Positions 34,150 through 42,456 of a stretch of 64,000 nucleotides of DNA are shown here, one piece after another; the stretch's first letter is position 1, and each line of letters opens with the position of its first letter. The stretch is from Streptomyces hiroshimensis (lineage in GTDB: Bacteria; Actinomycetota; Actinomycetes; Streptomycetales; Streptomycetaceae). The notes under the pieces are model-generated. The model searched no databases, had not been told where the DNA came from, and saw nothing but the letters and a program-made list of their open reading frames with translations. The DNA is taken from contig NZ_BMUT01000002.1 of assembly GCF_014650335.1 (NCBI RefSeq), positions 48,725 through 112,724 of the forward strand. The letters run 5' to 3'. Both the position numbers and the translations under genes were made by a program.

Positions 34150-35760
34150 ATGATCGACCGAGCCAAGGTCAAAAGCGACAAGGACCCGCGCCAACTGCCG
34201 GTATGCGCTCCTGCTGTCGACTTCCACACCATCCCGCACCAGAAGCTCCAGGCAATGGTCGAGCACGCGGACCATCACAAGGTCTTCGCCGCCGCCCTCT
34301 CGCTCAACAGCGCGTCCCAGGCCATCAAGAAACTCGGGGACGACCTCAAGAAGCACATGGAGGGCGTCGTCTGGTCGGGCGAGGCCGGCGAGGCCTTCCG
34401 CAAGTGGGGCAACTCCATGGCCAATGAGACGCTCCGGCTCGGCGATTACGTCCGGGAAGTCGACAAGTGGATGGGCATGGCGTCCACGAGCCTGGGCAGC
34501 GCGAGGCGAATGCCGAAGTACTCCCCTGAGGACCAGGCCACCGTGGACGCCTGGCTGAAGAGCCGCCCGCTGGCGTTCGGCGAGGTTCCCATGCCGGGCC
34601 CGGGCAGCATCCCGATTCCCAGAGGCGACGGCGTCACGGGCGGCCCCACGCAGGAGGAGGCGTACGACGCCCAGCGGCGACTCAAGGAGAACAAGGACGC
34701 GGCAGCCGAGTTGATAAAGGCGCTGGCGGAGTCGTACGACGAGTCGGGGAAGCAGATCTTGCAGGCGGTTCGGCCTAATTTTCGGCCTATGCCGGATAAG
34801 GTGATGCCGGACCGGAAGCAGATCGACGCTCCGGAGCACGTGAGCCTGCCTGGCGGTGAGTCCGACGGGTCGTTGGCTGCTGGGGCCGCTAGGGCTGGCT
34901 ATGGGGGTTCAGGGAGCAGCGGAAGCGTAGGCCTGTCGGACCCGTCAGGTTCTACTGACCGGCCGAGCAGGCGGCCAGACCTGGACCTCTCGGGTGGCAT
35001 CGACACACCGACACGCGTACCGGTTCCCCACCCTGGCCAGCCCCCGGTCACTCCACCAGATGCGGGTAGGCCTCAGATCCCCGCGCCTCACGTCCCTACA
35101 CCCAACTGGCCGGGCCCCGCACGACGTCCTGATCCAGGCCGCCGTCCGGGAGGCTCGATCCCTGACCCAGTGCGACAGCCGACACCTAGGATCCCGGGCC
35201 CCGGACCCGTGGGGGCGGGTCCCGGGCGTCGCCCGGACGTCCGAGTGCCGAATACGCCGCGCGACGGGATCGTCGGTGGCCGCCCCACGGCCCGGGGGCC
35301 TTCCATGCCGACTCAGCCTCCTGGCCGGGCCGCGGTCTTCGGCACGGAGCCTCCTTCGCGACAGGGCCAGACGCGGCCACCCATGGTTCCTGGCACGGGG
35401 TTTGGCGCAGTACCTGGGCCCACGGCCGTTGGGTCGGGGGTCGGAGGAACGGGCCGCTACAAGGTGACCGAACCCGGTGGCGTCGTCGGTGGTGGTGTCG
35501 CGGGCCGCAGCTCGGTTGGTGGCGGTAGCACGCACTTCACCCCAGGCGGTACGGGGCTGGTCCGACGTGGGGCCCCAGGAGAAGGCGGTGGTACGTCGTC
35601 GACCAGACAGGGCATGGCGGGTGGGTTCCTGCCCGCGGCAGGAGCGGGCGCTGTTTCGTCGGACAGAAGGACCGGTGGCAGGCGCCCCGACTATCTGGTC
35701 GAGGATGAAGAGACCTGGCAGCAGGGCGGCCGGGATGTCGTGCCGCCGGTCATCGAGTAG
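34150..35760 (+). CDS. WXG/PPE-like protein with long Pro/Gly-rich tail
   Basis: The 536-residue product has an N-terminal helical domain (about 45-200) containing the W-x-G turn in VVWSGEAGEAFRKWGNSM (about 72-89), typical of ESX substrates. A Pro/Gly/Arg-rich region predicted as disordered follows (about 235-490). The extreme C-terminus (RRPDYLVEDEETWQQGGRD) is a conserved acidic motif seen in streptomycete relatives. It is likely a secreted or secretion-associated component. Codon use in the tail is less biased than in the core genes around it. Confidence 0.75.
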   Translation: MIDRAKVKSDKDPRQLPVCAPAVDFHTIPHQKLQAMVEHADHHKVFAAALSLNSASQAIKKLGDDLKKHMEGVVWSGEAGEAFRKWGNSMANETLRLGDYVREVDKWMGMASTSLGSARRMPKYSPEDQATVDAWLKSRPLAFGEVPMPGPGSIPIPRGDGVTGGPTQEEAYDAQRRLKENKDAAAELIKALAESYDESGKQILQAVRPNFRPMPDKVMPDRKQIDAPEHVSLPGGESDGSLAAGAARAGYGGSGSSGSVGLSDPSGSTDRPSRRPDLDLSGGIDTPTRVPVPHPGQPPVTPPDAGRPQIPAPHVPTPNWPGPARRPDPGRRPGGSIPDPVRQPTPRIPGPGPVGAGPGRRPDVRVPNTPRDGIVGGRPTARGPSMPTQPPGRAAVFGTEPPSRQGQTRPPMVPGTGFGAVPGPTAVGSGVGGTGRYKVTEPGGVVGGGVAGRSSVGGGSTHFTPGGTGLVRRGAPGEGGGTSSTRQGMAGGFLPAAGAGAVSSDRRTGGRRPDYLVEDEETWQQGGRDVVPPVIE

Positions 35761-35771
35761 AGGACATCTAC

Positions 35772-36968
35772 ATGTGCAGTGCCCGTGCCGTACGCGGGGC
35801 CTGGGCGGGAACGGCCGTCGCTGTTCTCGCCTCACTCGTCGTGATCGCCGCCTCGCCAGCCCAGGCCGACACCATCCGCTCCCGTCAGTGGCATCTGGAT
35901 GCCATGCACGCAGAAGAAATGTGGCAGACGAGCACTGGGGCTGGTGTCACGGTGGCGGTGATCGATACCGGAGTGGACGCGAGCTTGACTGACCTGCGAG
36001 GGCAAGTGCTTGCAGGGAGGGACTTCACATCCGATTCGGGCGACGCGCAGACCGATGCCGATGGCCACGGCACTCACATGGCTGCCCTCATTGCAGCGAC
36101 TGGCCAAAGAGGCAGCGAGACCGGATCGTACGGTCTCGCGCCTGGCGTGAAGATTCTCCCTCTCCGTGTCGGCGGTAAGAATTACGCCGAGGACACTCGG
36201 GCGATGGTTGCAGCGCTGCGGTACGCGGCGGAGTCCGATGCCCAAGTCATCAACATCTCGCTTGCCACCCCCGGGCGGAATGACGATGAAGAGAAGGCCA
36301 TCGCGTATGTCCTCAGCAAGGGCAAAATGATCGTTGCTGGTGTCGGCAATACCGGTGACAAGACCAACATGGTTCAGTACCCCGCCGCTTACCCTGGCGT
36401 CATCGGAGTGGCCGGGCTCGACCAGAACGGTAGCTCAGCCTCATGGTCGCAGCACGGCCCTCAAGTCGACCTGTCCGCACCTGGAGTGGACGCAGTCTCG
36501 GCCTGCCCCGGCAGCAGCGAGGTCTGCAAGGGCAGTGGCACAAGTGCTGCCTCCGCCTTGACCTCCGCCTCCGCCGCCCTAATCTGGTCCGTCCACCCCA
36601 CCTGGACCGCCAACCAGGTAACCCGCGTCCTCATCAACACCGCCGGCAGCACCGGCACGGCTGAAAAGCGCAACGACTACGTAGGCTACGGCGCCGTCCG
36701 CCCCCGCATCGCCCTCAAGGACCCGGGCGACCCGGGCCCGGCCGACGTGAACCCGCTGCCGGGACCGGCCCCTTCGCAGGATCCGAAGAGCGACGACACC
36801 GCGTCCGTCGCCGAAAGCCTCCCGAAGAAAGCAGCGACCGGCGACTCAGCGAAAGACAACGGCAGCCCTGCCAAATGGATCGCCCTCGGCGCCGGAGCAG
36901 CCGTCCTGGTGGGTGCAGCCATCACCACCCCGATCCTCCTTACCCGCCGACGCAACGCCACGCGATGA
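35772..36968 (+). CDS. Type VII secretion-associated subtilisin-like serine protease (mycosin)
   Basis: The 398-residue product has a signal peptide (to about 32, SPAQA), the S8 domain (about 50-315) and a C-terminal transmembrane helix (about 367-390) with an RRRN tail, the mycosin topology. The catalytic triad is visible: Asp in VAVIDTGVD (about 66), His in DGHGTHMA (about 97) and Ser in GSGTSAASA (about 258). In mycobacteria mycosins stabilise ESX systems and cleave some substrates. No ESX ATPase or channel gene is near. Confidence 0.9.
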   Translation: MCSARAVRGAWAGTAVAVLASLVVIAASPAQADTIRSRQWHLDAMHAEEMWQTSTGAGVTVAVIDTGVDASLTDLRGQVLAGRDFTSDSGDAQTDADGHGTHMAALIAATGQRGSETGSYGLAPGVKILPLRVGGKNYAEDTRAMVAALRYAAESDAQVINISLATPGRNDDEEKAIAYVLSKGKMIVAGVGNTGDKTNMVQYPAAYPGVIGVAGLDQNGSSASWSQHGPQVDLSAPGVDAVSACPGSSEVCKGSGTSAASALTSASAALIWSVHPTWTANQVTRVLINTAGSTGTAEKRNDYVGYGAVRPRIALKDPGDPGPADVNPLPGPAPSQDPKSDDTASVAESLPKKAATGDSAKDNGSPAKWIALGAGAAVLVGAAITTPILLTRRRNATR

Positions 36969-37012
36969 CCTGCAGCGGTCCCGGGACGCGGGCATGACGG
37001 TCCGTGGGCCAG

Positions 37013-37492
37013 TCACAGCCTGCGCACTCCACGCCAGGTCCATCCCGAACTGAGGACTACTTTCCTCAGGGCATTCCTCATGTCGCGCGTGTCCAAGGTC
37101 GTGACCCAGCGCCGACGGCCGTCCGGTCCTCGCTCGTACGCCCGCTCCACCATGAACCCTCGCCCACGGCTGTAACCGCGCGATCTGGACAGCCGGCCCC
37201 TGCTGGAAGTCCACTGTTCCTGGAGAGTTCGCACCTCGTGCCCTGATGCGCCCAGGCACATCCGGATCCTAAGTTTCCGCAGCTCCTGCTGACCGGGCTC
37301 AAATCCACTTGTCTGGATCAGCCACTCCGCCACCAGGTCGCCCTCCTCCGAAGGGTTGGCGTTGCGTACGCGGTACGGCACGCCCGGGCCATTGACCGCG
37401 AGTAGCGCGTCCTGAACCTCCGCGGTGGAAAGCGGTACGACATCGCTGTCGGGGTACTTGGTGCCGAGCCATTTGTCTTGAAGACGGCCCAT
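37013..37492 (-). CDS. Hypothetical protein of the type VII-linked cluster
   Basis: I do not recognise a family in the 159-residue product. The N-terminus has a hydrophilic mixed fold (YPDSDVVPLSTAEVQDALLAVNGPGVPYRVR); the C-terminal half is Arg-rich (GRLSRSRGYSRGRGF). It begins 2 bp after the stop of the LpqN-like gene and is convergent with the mycosin gene. Its place suggests a secretion chaperone or immunity role, but nothing in the sequence proves it. Confidence 0.6.
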   Translation of the reverse strand: MGRLQDKWLGTKYPDSDVVPLSTAEVQDALLAVNGPGVPYRVRNANPSEEGDLVAEWLIQTSGFEPGQQELRKLRIRMCLGASGHEVRTLQEQWTSSRGRLSRSRGYSRGRGFMVERAYERGPDGRRRWVTTLDTRDMRNALRKVVLSSGWTWRGVRRL

Positions 37493-37494
37493 GG

Positions 37495-37986
37495 CTAGAT
37501 CTCCGTTCCGGTGCCGGGGCGCACCGTGCGCACGAAGTCCTGGAAGTCTCCGAGAACGGTGTCGTGCTGGGCCGGGCTGGCGGTCAGAGCCAGACGGACT
37601 ACTGCTCGCTTACGGGAGTCTGCGATGTCCAGCATGGACAGATACACCTGGGACTGGACGAGGTCGCGGCGTGCGTCGCCATCGCCGGTCGAGAAGGCCA
37701 GTCGCTGGATCAAGGCGGGTGTGTCCGGGGAGCCGACCTCGCGGCGATCGGTCACCACCACCGATTCGGCGACCTCGCGGAGGCGCTCCACCGACTCGTC
37801 GGCGAGATGACCCAGCGACGTCGCGTCCGGCCGGTACTCGCCATCGATGGTGATGTTGGCCGTGAACCCGGCGTGCGGCCGTGGATGCACTGCGGCAAAG
37901 GCCACGCCCATGGCGCCGCCCGACTCCGGATCGGCCGGGAGCCAGCCCTCGGGCAGGCGGAATTCGATCGGTACCGGCAGTGTCAT
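37495..37986 (-). CDS. LpqN/LpqT-like hypothetical protein
   Basis: The 163-residue product resembles the short soluble proteins that accompany streptomycete ESX-type genes: FRLPEGWLPAD near the start, VAFAAVHPRPHAGFTANITIDGEYR and an ending such as FVRTVRPGTGTEI. The fold (one compact alpha/beta domain) is like mycobacterial LpqN without its lipobox. ATG 37986 follows GGAG. It probably acts with the upstream WXG-like protein as chaperone or immunity factor. Confidence 0.65.
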   Translation of the reverse strand: MTLPVPIEFRLPEGWLPADPESGGAMGVAFAAVHPRPHAGFTANITIDGEYRPDATSLGHLADESVERLREVAESVVVTDRREVGSPDTPALIQRLAFSTGDGDARRDLVQSQVYLSMLDIADSRKRAVVRLALTASPAQHDTVLGDFQDFVRTVRPGTGTEI

Positions 37987-38019
37987 GATTTCTCCGGCCC
38001 TCCTTCCATGGGGAGTGCG

Positions 38020-39348
38020 TCAGAACCAGCTGCTGATGGTCTTCTTGACGGAGCCGACGGCATCACCAACTGCGTCGGCCGCATGGTCGACGGTTTTGTT
38101 GAACTTATGCGTATCGACGGTGAACTCGATTCCCAGGGCGCCGCCGAGGGCATCGGCGGCACCTGCTTTGCCGCCGAGCTTCCACTTGCCGGTGTCCTCG
38201 TTCTTCATGAGGCCCCATTTGGCCTCTGCGCCAGCGCCGGCCCATCCCTCGACCGTCCCGCCGATACCGATCCCGGCTATCTCGAAGCCACCCGCCACGC
38301 CGCCCTTGGCGCCGGCGAACACCTTTGCGCCGACAGTGACCTCTTCCTTGGTTGCTTTGGCGGATAGTCCGACCTCGCCACCAGCGAATCCCTCAGCCCG
38401 CATGTAGAAGGGAATAACCCCGCTGTATTCGCGTTCTTCGGCCATGGCCCGCCCGCCCGCGGACACCTCAGCCGCGGCGCTGGCACCTTTGTTGGTGAAA
38501 CCGTAATTTGCCGTGAATCTTTCACCCGCGTAGGCGTCGGCCTTCACCGAGACATCCGCCGGCCCGTCGGTCAGCGATCTTTCCGCGGTTACATGGCCCA
38601 GGTCCCTATACGTCTTGAGCCTGCCTTCCTTGCCGTACGAAGGGCTGCCGGTTGCGGAGGAACCGGAGCCCGGCCCGGTCGTCGTGACCTTCCACCCATC
38701 GGCTTTCGGGGTGCCCGTCTCCGGCGCCCCGGCCTTTGCCAAGTCGCCCTCGGCATGTGCGTTGAACCCGCCGATGCCGACGCCGGTGCCCGCCGCCCGC
38801 ATCAGTGCCCGTCTGACGCTCTGATCGGCTTCGTCCACTGCCTGCACCGCCTTGGCTACGGCGGCGGTCCACTCCTGCGCCTTCTGCCGGGCATCGGCCA
38901 CCGCCCGCGGGTAGTCCGGATCGTGCTGGAGGGCGCGCTTCTCCTGGCCGGACAGCTTGTCGAAGCCGACGTATGTGGCCTTGCCCGAGCCATCGACCTT
39001 GAAGTCCTTCGCCTCGGCGTCGGCGACCAGGTCCTTCGCCGCCTTCTGCAGCCGGGAAAGCTCGGTGTGCGCCTGCTTCAGCAGACTGGCGACGGCCAGT
39101 GCCTCCGTCTTGGCCGCGGCGTATTCGGAGGCCGTGGCCGTGGCACTGTTCTGATGCGCGGCGAGGGCCTGCCCCTGCCACTTGCCGTTGGCCAGGGCGC
39201 GTTGGACGTGTTTTACGTAGTCGTCTTTGAGCTCGCCGAAGCGCGTTCCCATCTTCTGCCACAGCTCGGATGAGCTCAGTAGCGGCGACAGGTCGGCCGT
39301 CATGACATCTCTGTAGCTCAGTGGCACGGTCGCCCCCCCGGTCACCAT
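38020..39348 (-). CDS. WXG-like candidate secreted effector
   Basis: The 442-residue product has an N-terminal helical ESX-like domain (about 15-190) with W-x-G in NGKWQGQALAAHQN (about 54-67) and a predicted coiled coil (about 75-115). A linker (about 200-260) and a Gly/Ala-rich C-terminal half follow, with repeated motifs such as GVAGGFEIAGIGIGGTVEGW and GAGAEAKWGL. This is the layout of LXG/WXG effectors with a variable tip, but the tip matches no toxin I know. The start overlaps the upstream stop (ATGGTGA); ATG 39348 and GTG 39345 are both possible. Confidence 0.7.
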   Translation of the reverse strand: MVTGGATVPLSYRDVMTADLSPLLSSSELWQKMGTRFGELKDDYVKHVQRALANGKWQGQALAAHQNSATATASEYAAAKTEALAVASLLKQAHTELSRLQKAAKDLVADAEAKDFKVDGSGKATYVGFDKLSGQEKRALQHDPDYPRAVADARQKAQEWTAAVAKAVQAVDEADQSVRRALMRAAGTGVGIGGFNAHAEGDLAKAGAPETGTPKADGWKVTTTGPGSGSSATGSPSYGKEGRLKTYRDLGHVTAERSLTDGPADVSVKADAYAGERFTANYGFTNKGASAAAEVSAGGRAMAEEREYSGVIPFYMRAEGFAGGEVGLSAKATKEEVTVGAKVFAGAKGGVAGGFEIAGIGIGGTVEGWAGAGAEAKWGLMKNEDTGKWKLGGKAGAADALGGALGIEFTVDTHKFNKTVDHAADAVGDAVGSVKKTISSWF

Positions 39349-39812
39349 TCGTTTATGCGGCTGCGGAACGGTCGCTGCGCAGTGCTCGTAGAGTCGAATT
39401 GCGCCCCGATGGCGTGGTCCTGGCCTTGGAAGAGCGTGTTCGTGCCGCGCAGCGCGCTCAGCTCTTGGTTCAGCCGGCTCATCAGCCTGTTCGCCTGCGC
39501 CTGCCAGAGGGCCATTGCCTCCGACAGGCCCTCCTCCGTGGCCCAGGCGGACAGTCCCTTCAACCCGGTGTCCGGCTTCAGCAGACTCGACCGCGATACC
39601 CCTGGACCGGCCAGGGGCGGCTGCACATGGCCACCGCCTTCGGTCAGGCGACTGGCGGTCTGGGTGTCCGGCAGCAGATGCTGTTCCATGAACTTCGCGG
39701 CCCGCTGCTTGTCGCTCGCGGAGCTCGCCAAGGCTTCCTGACCGCCGCCCGCCCCGCCGCTAGTTGCTTGGTTCAGCTGCAACCGTTGTTCTGCAGAGTC
39801 CCCGGAACTCAC
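39342..39812 (-). CDS. Hypothetical ESX-associated helical protein
   Basis: The 156-residue product starts at GTG 39812, behind AGGGGG. It has a predicted helical hairpin (about 75-130, WATEEGLSEAMALWQAQANRLMSRLNQEL) and a conserved-looking end GTNTLFQGQDHAIGAQF. It is translationally coupled to the 442-residue WXG-like protein, as small partner proteins usually are, and is probably its secretion partner. Confidence 0.65.
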   Translation of the reverse strand: MSSGDSAEQRLQLNQATSGGAGGGQEALASSASDKQRAAKFMEQHLLPDTQTASRLTEGGGHVQPPLAGPGVSRSSLLKPDTGLKGLSAWATEEGLSEAMALWQAQANRLMSRLNQELSALRGTNTLFQGQDHAIGAQFDSTSTAQRPFRSRINEW

Positions 39813-40113
39813 AGGTGCCCCCCTGTGTATGCGCCTCCACCTGCTCAGCGCCGAGCGGCGTAGCGCAGGTGCCTGGCGTGTACCTTACAGAGATCGTTGT
39901 TCTGTCCTCTACGGAGGTTGACACTGTGGTAGTCGGTCCAGGCGCGGAGATAACGCCGGTTTGGGGCTGACGCCCCATATCTGCCGTCGCCTGACGCGGC
40001 ACCCACGGAGGAACTCGGGGAGTGCTTTACCGATCGTCGGCGTCGTCCGCCGGTGCGGGTCAAGACAGGTCGGGTAGCAAGGGAAGGCGACCCAAACCAA
40101 CTCCCTCTCGCGT
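39813..40113. other. 301-bp divergent spacer
   Basis: The spacer separates the minus-strand effector genes from the plus-strand immunity array and probably holds promoters for both. A frame at 39995-40116 (reading GVLYRSSASSAG.. and ending KPTPSRV) leads directly into the next small ORF in another frame, suggesting decayed coding sequence. Confidence 0.4.
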
Positions 40114-40290
40114 ATGACCGTTGATGAGCTGAAGGGTGTCGTTCGCGAAGTCCTGAAGCAAAATCATGATGAGGTGAGTAGGCGCGGCGCGCGCGGAATT
40201 TATCAGATTGAAGGTGAAGTGAACGGGATGAAGTACAAGCTAGGCATGAACCGAGGGCGTGTCGGTCAACTTTATCCCCTTGAAGGGTGA
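40114..40290 (+). CDS. Small orphan ORF, candidate displaced toxin C-terminus
   Basis: The 58-residue frame encodes a helix (VDELKGVVREVLKQNHDEV) and a beta-rich basic end (IYQIEGEVNGMKYKLGM, RGRVGQLYP). This is the style of polymorphic toxin tips, not of shadow frames. There is no good ribosome-binding site, and coding-like sequence continues upstream in another frame (to V at about 40113), so it may be the frameshifted end of a larger toxin. An immunity-like gene begins 10 bp downstream. Base composition is clearly lower in GC than the surroundings. Confidence 0.45.
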   Translation: MTVDELKGVVREVLKQNHDEVSRRGARGIYQIEGEVNGMKYKLGMNRGRVGQLYPLEG

Positions 40291-40300
40291 GGGAAATTCG

Positions 40301-40753
40301 ATGCTGACGGTTGCAACTTCCCTGAGGAGCTCGAACGGCTCTTTCGCCTCTCTTGATCAGATGGAATCCCCAGTTCCTGATCCGGATTACATTGAAGGCG
40401 CCTTGGTGGTCACGGTAGATGGAGTTGAGATCCTCTCCCGCGAGCATTGGGACTATGTTGATCAATTGTGGTCGTATGTTGTCAGCATGCTGGAAGGGTT
40501 GAAGGAATCTGACTCTGTTGCGACTGGATTCCCTGATCAGCCGATCGAGTTCAAATTCTCTCGGAAGGGCGCGAGGGTGCTGGTTCAGTCTGTTGTGAAT
40601 GGCAGAACACTCTCTGCCCTCGTCGGGGAGGGTGAACTCCTGTCAGCGTTCCGAGATGCGGGTGGGGAATTTTTCCGGCGGATGGTGGAGTTGGTGCCCG
40701 GGGCAGCCGCCTTCTATGCAATGGAAGAAGGCAGGTTGCTGGCCAGTTGCTGA
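40301..40753 (+). CDS. Immunity-like protein
   Basis: The 150-residue product starts at ATG 40301 behind GAGGGAAA. It is acidic and soluble with an alpha/beta pattern (ALVVTVDGVEILSREHWDYVDQLWSYVV, then FKFSRKGARVLVQSVV and FFRRMVELVPGAAAFYAM). Family membership is not certain. Size, acidity, low GC and position after a toxin-tip-like ORF point to an immunity protein. Confidence 0.55.
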   Translation: MLTVATSLRSSNGSFASLDQMESPVPDPDYIEGALVVTVDGVEILSREHWDYVDQLWSYVVSMLEGLKESDSVATGFPDQPIEFKFSRKGARVLVQSVVNGRTLSALVGEGELLSAFRDAGGEFFRRMVELVPGAAAFYAMEEGRLLASC

Positions 40754-40887
40754 GCGGTGCTTGGTCGGGCCTTTCCGTAAACCGGTTCGCCGGCGTGCGG
40801 GTCTTGGGCACTGGCGACGGGCCGACTGTTGTGTGCGGTAAGGCGTCACTGTAGGTTCCCGGCCGGTCTGAGATGTTGGGAGATGGT

Positions 40888-41325
40888 ATGTGGCGGGAAC
40901 TGATTTTGAGTTTGAACCCTGTGGGTGAAACTGCTCCCGCTGCGAGTCGCTCGGCGGTGGAGGCGGTTGAGGGAATCCTCCGCCAGAATGTTCCTGGGGA
41001 TCTGAAGAGCCTCCTCCTTGAGGCTAACGGCGTAACAGACGAGTACGGTACCGATCTGGTGTGGTCTGCGGAACGTATCGTTGATGAAAATGCGGCCTTC
41101 CGGGCGAACCCTTCGTTCGCCGAGCTCTATGCTTCATTTGATTCCATGCTGTTCTTCGGCGATAACGGCGGAGGTGATCAATTCGCGTTTTTCTGCAACC
41201 CGGATCGCAGCGAGGTGGTCGTATGGGATCACGAGACCGATGAGCGGCGCGTGGTCGCAGAGTCCTTGGAGCGGTACGTCGTCAGGTGCCTGGAGAGCGG
41301 CGGTGAGGACTGGTACCGGGACTGA
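40888..41325 (+). CDS. SMI1/KNR4 (SUKH) family immunity protein
   Basis: The 145-residue product is placed at ATG 40888, behind GGGAG; ATG 40873 is an in-frame alternative without one. It has the SUKH pattern: LPxxLKSLLLEANG (here VPGDLKSLLLEANGV), then LVWSAERIVDENAAF, MLFFGDNGGGDQFAF and VVVWDHETDE. SUKH proteins neutralise many nuclease toxins of polymorphic systems. No cognate toxin is adjacent. Confidence 0.85.
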   Translation: MWRELILSLNPVGETAPAASRSAVEAVEGILRQNVPGDLKSLLLEANGVTDEYGTDLVWSAERIVDENAAFRANPSFAELYASFDSMLFFGDNGGGDQFAFFCNPDRSEVVVWDHETDERRVVAESLERYVVRCLESGGEDWYRD

Positions 41326-41356
41326 CCTGGCGCGCTGCGGCCGGTTGGGGAGCCGA

Positions 41357-41440
41357 GTGGACGATCCTGGATGGGGCCGCCTGAAAGGCATAGCGGTGCC
41401 CAAGTTGCCCCTGAACCTCAAACATGAAGGAACCTCGTGA
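41357..41440 (+). other. 27-codon orphan frame coupled to the next gene
   Basis: A short frame (GTG 41357 to TGA 41440) reads PGWGRLKGIAVPKLPLNLKH and overlaps the start of the following gene as GTGA. The coupling suggests the end of a former upstream gene. It may be the relic of a toxin tip; it could also be chance. Confidence 0.25.
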
Positions 41441-41856
41441 GCGCCCGTGTGAAGGTCGGCTGTGTGCGCAACGGTGAGTTGGTTGAGGTTGTGAGCGTGG
41501 AACCTTCTGATGCTCGCCCGTGCAGGCTGACTGTTTTCAGAGGCGGGGACGGCGGCCATGGTGTCGTGTATTCGGGGGATAATCTGTTCGCCTGCCTCTT
41601 GGCACTCAGGAGGGATTTGGAGCGAGACGGGCTTTTGCTGTGCTGCCAGGGGGCGCGTCGTGACGTGACCAGTTCTGGTATGCAGGCTCAGATGGCGGGT
41701 GGGAGGTATGTCTATAAGTTTGATCGTGCATCGAGGACGGTCAATGAGGAAACGGTGGACATCCTTGCTCCCGCCGGCCCTGAGGATGTTGTGAGTGTCG
41801 AAGAGCAGCGTGCAGCCATTTTTGACTTCTACGGAATCCGGGATCAGAGTCGATAG
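41437..41856 (+). CDS. Immunity-like protein of unknown family
   Basis: The 139-residue product starts at GTG 41437, with GAAGGAACC upstream. It is soluble, with an alpha/beta plan (ARPCRLTVFRGGDGGHGVVYSGDNLFACLLALRRDLE, then GRYVYKFDRASRTVN). I do not recognise the family. The neighbours are a SUKH and a barstar protein, so an immunity role is likely by context. Confidence 0.55.
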   Translation: MSARVKVGCVRNGELVEVVSVEPSDARPCRLTVFRGGDGGHGVVYSGDNLFACLLALRRDLERDGLLLCCQGARRDVTSSGMQAQMAGGRYVYKFDRASRTVNEETVDILAPAGPEDVVSVEEQRAAIFDFYGIRDQSR

Positions 41857-41869
41857 GAGGTGGGCGCAG

Positions 41870-42367
41870 GTGGCGATAGGCGGCCCTGGGCTTTGGAGTG
41901 TGAGCGGGCCGTGGTTGCATGTGCTGCCGCGGACGGCGGTTGGGGTGCTCATGGACTTTCTTCCCCCGACCGGTGCGACGTTCGTCGGGCGCCTGGACGG
42001 CGCGAAGATGGGTGACACTGACGGTGTCTTCGAGCAGTTCTGGGATCGGTTTAGGTTTCCCGACTACTTCGGGTGGAACTGGCACGCACTCTCTGACTGT
42101 CTGCGCGACCTCCACTGGATGCGCGCCGATCGATATCTCGTCGTGATCGAGAACTCGTCAAGCCTGCTCTCAGGAGTCCCGGAGGATGTGGCCGTGTTCC
42201 TTTCGGTCTTGAAAGAGGTTGTGGAGCACTGGCGCAATCCGCACATGAAGCCAGGCAACGTCGCAATCCCCTTCGCTGTACTGCTCCTGTGCGAGCCGGA
42301 CGAGGCCGATCCCCTTCGAGCCGTGCCGGCTCGGGTGGAGAGTGAGACCGAACGACCAACCAAGTGA
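41870..42367 (+). CDS. Barstar-family ribonuclease inhibitor
   Basis: The 165-residue product uses GTG 41870, since AGGAGG lies nine bases upstream. The barstar domain (about 28-120) is clear: LDGAKMGDTDGVFEQFWDRFRFPDYFGWNWHALSDCLRDL, with the acidic/aromatic face that plugs barnase. A short C-terminal extension follows. Its barnase-type target is not in the window, so it is an orphan immunity gene. Confidence 0.9.
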   Translation: MAIGGPGLWSVSGPWLHVLPRTAVGVLMDFLPPTGATFVGRLDGAKMGDTDGVFEQFWDRFRFPDYFGWNWHALSDCLRDLHWMRADRYLVVIENSSSLLSGVPEDVAVFLSVLKEVVEHWRNPHMKPGNVAIPFAVLLLCEPDEADPLRAVPARVESETERPTK

Positions 42368-42456
42368 TGGGCTGGGGTGAAGGGCTTCGGTCCTTCAAGT
42401 AGGTCCCGTGGCACCAGCCCGGCCGGGCTGTGTTTCGGCCGGGCTGGTTGGTGGGG

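Noticed and set aside
39313..39325. GTAGCTCAGTGG, resembling a tRNA D-arm
   Set aside because: No acceptor stem, anticodon stem or T-arm follows, and it lies within the start of a coding sequence.
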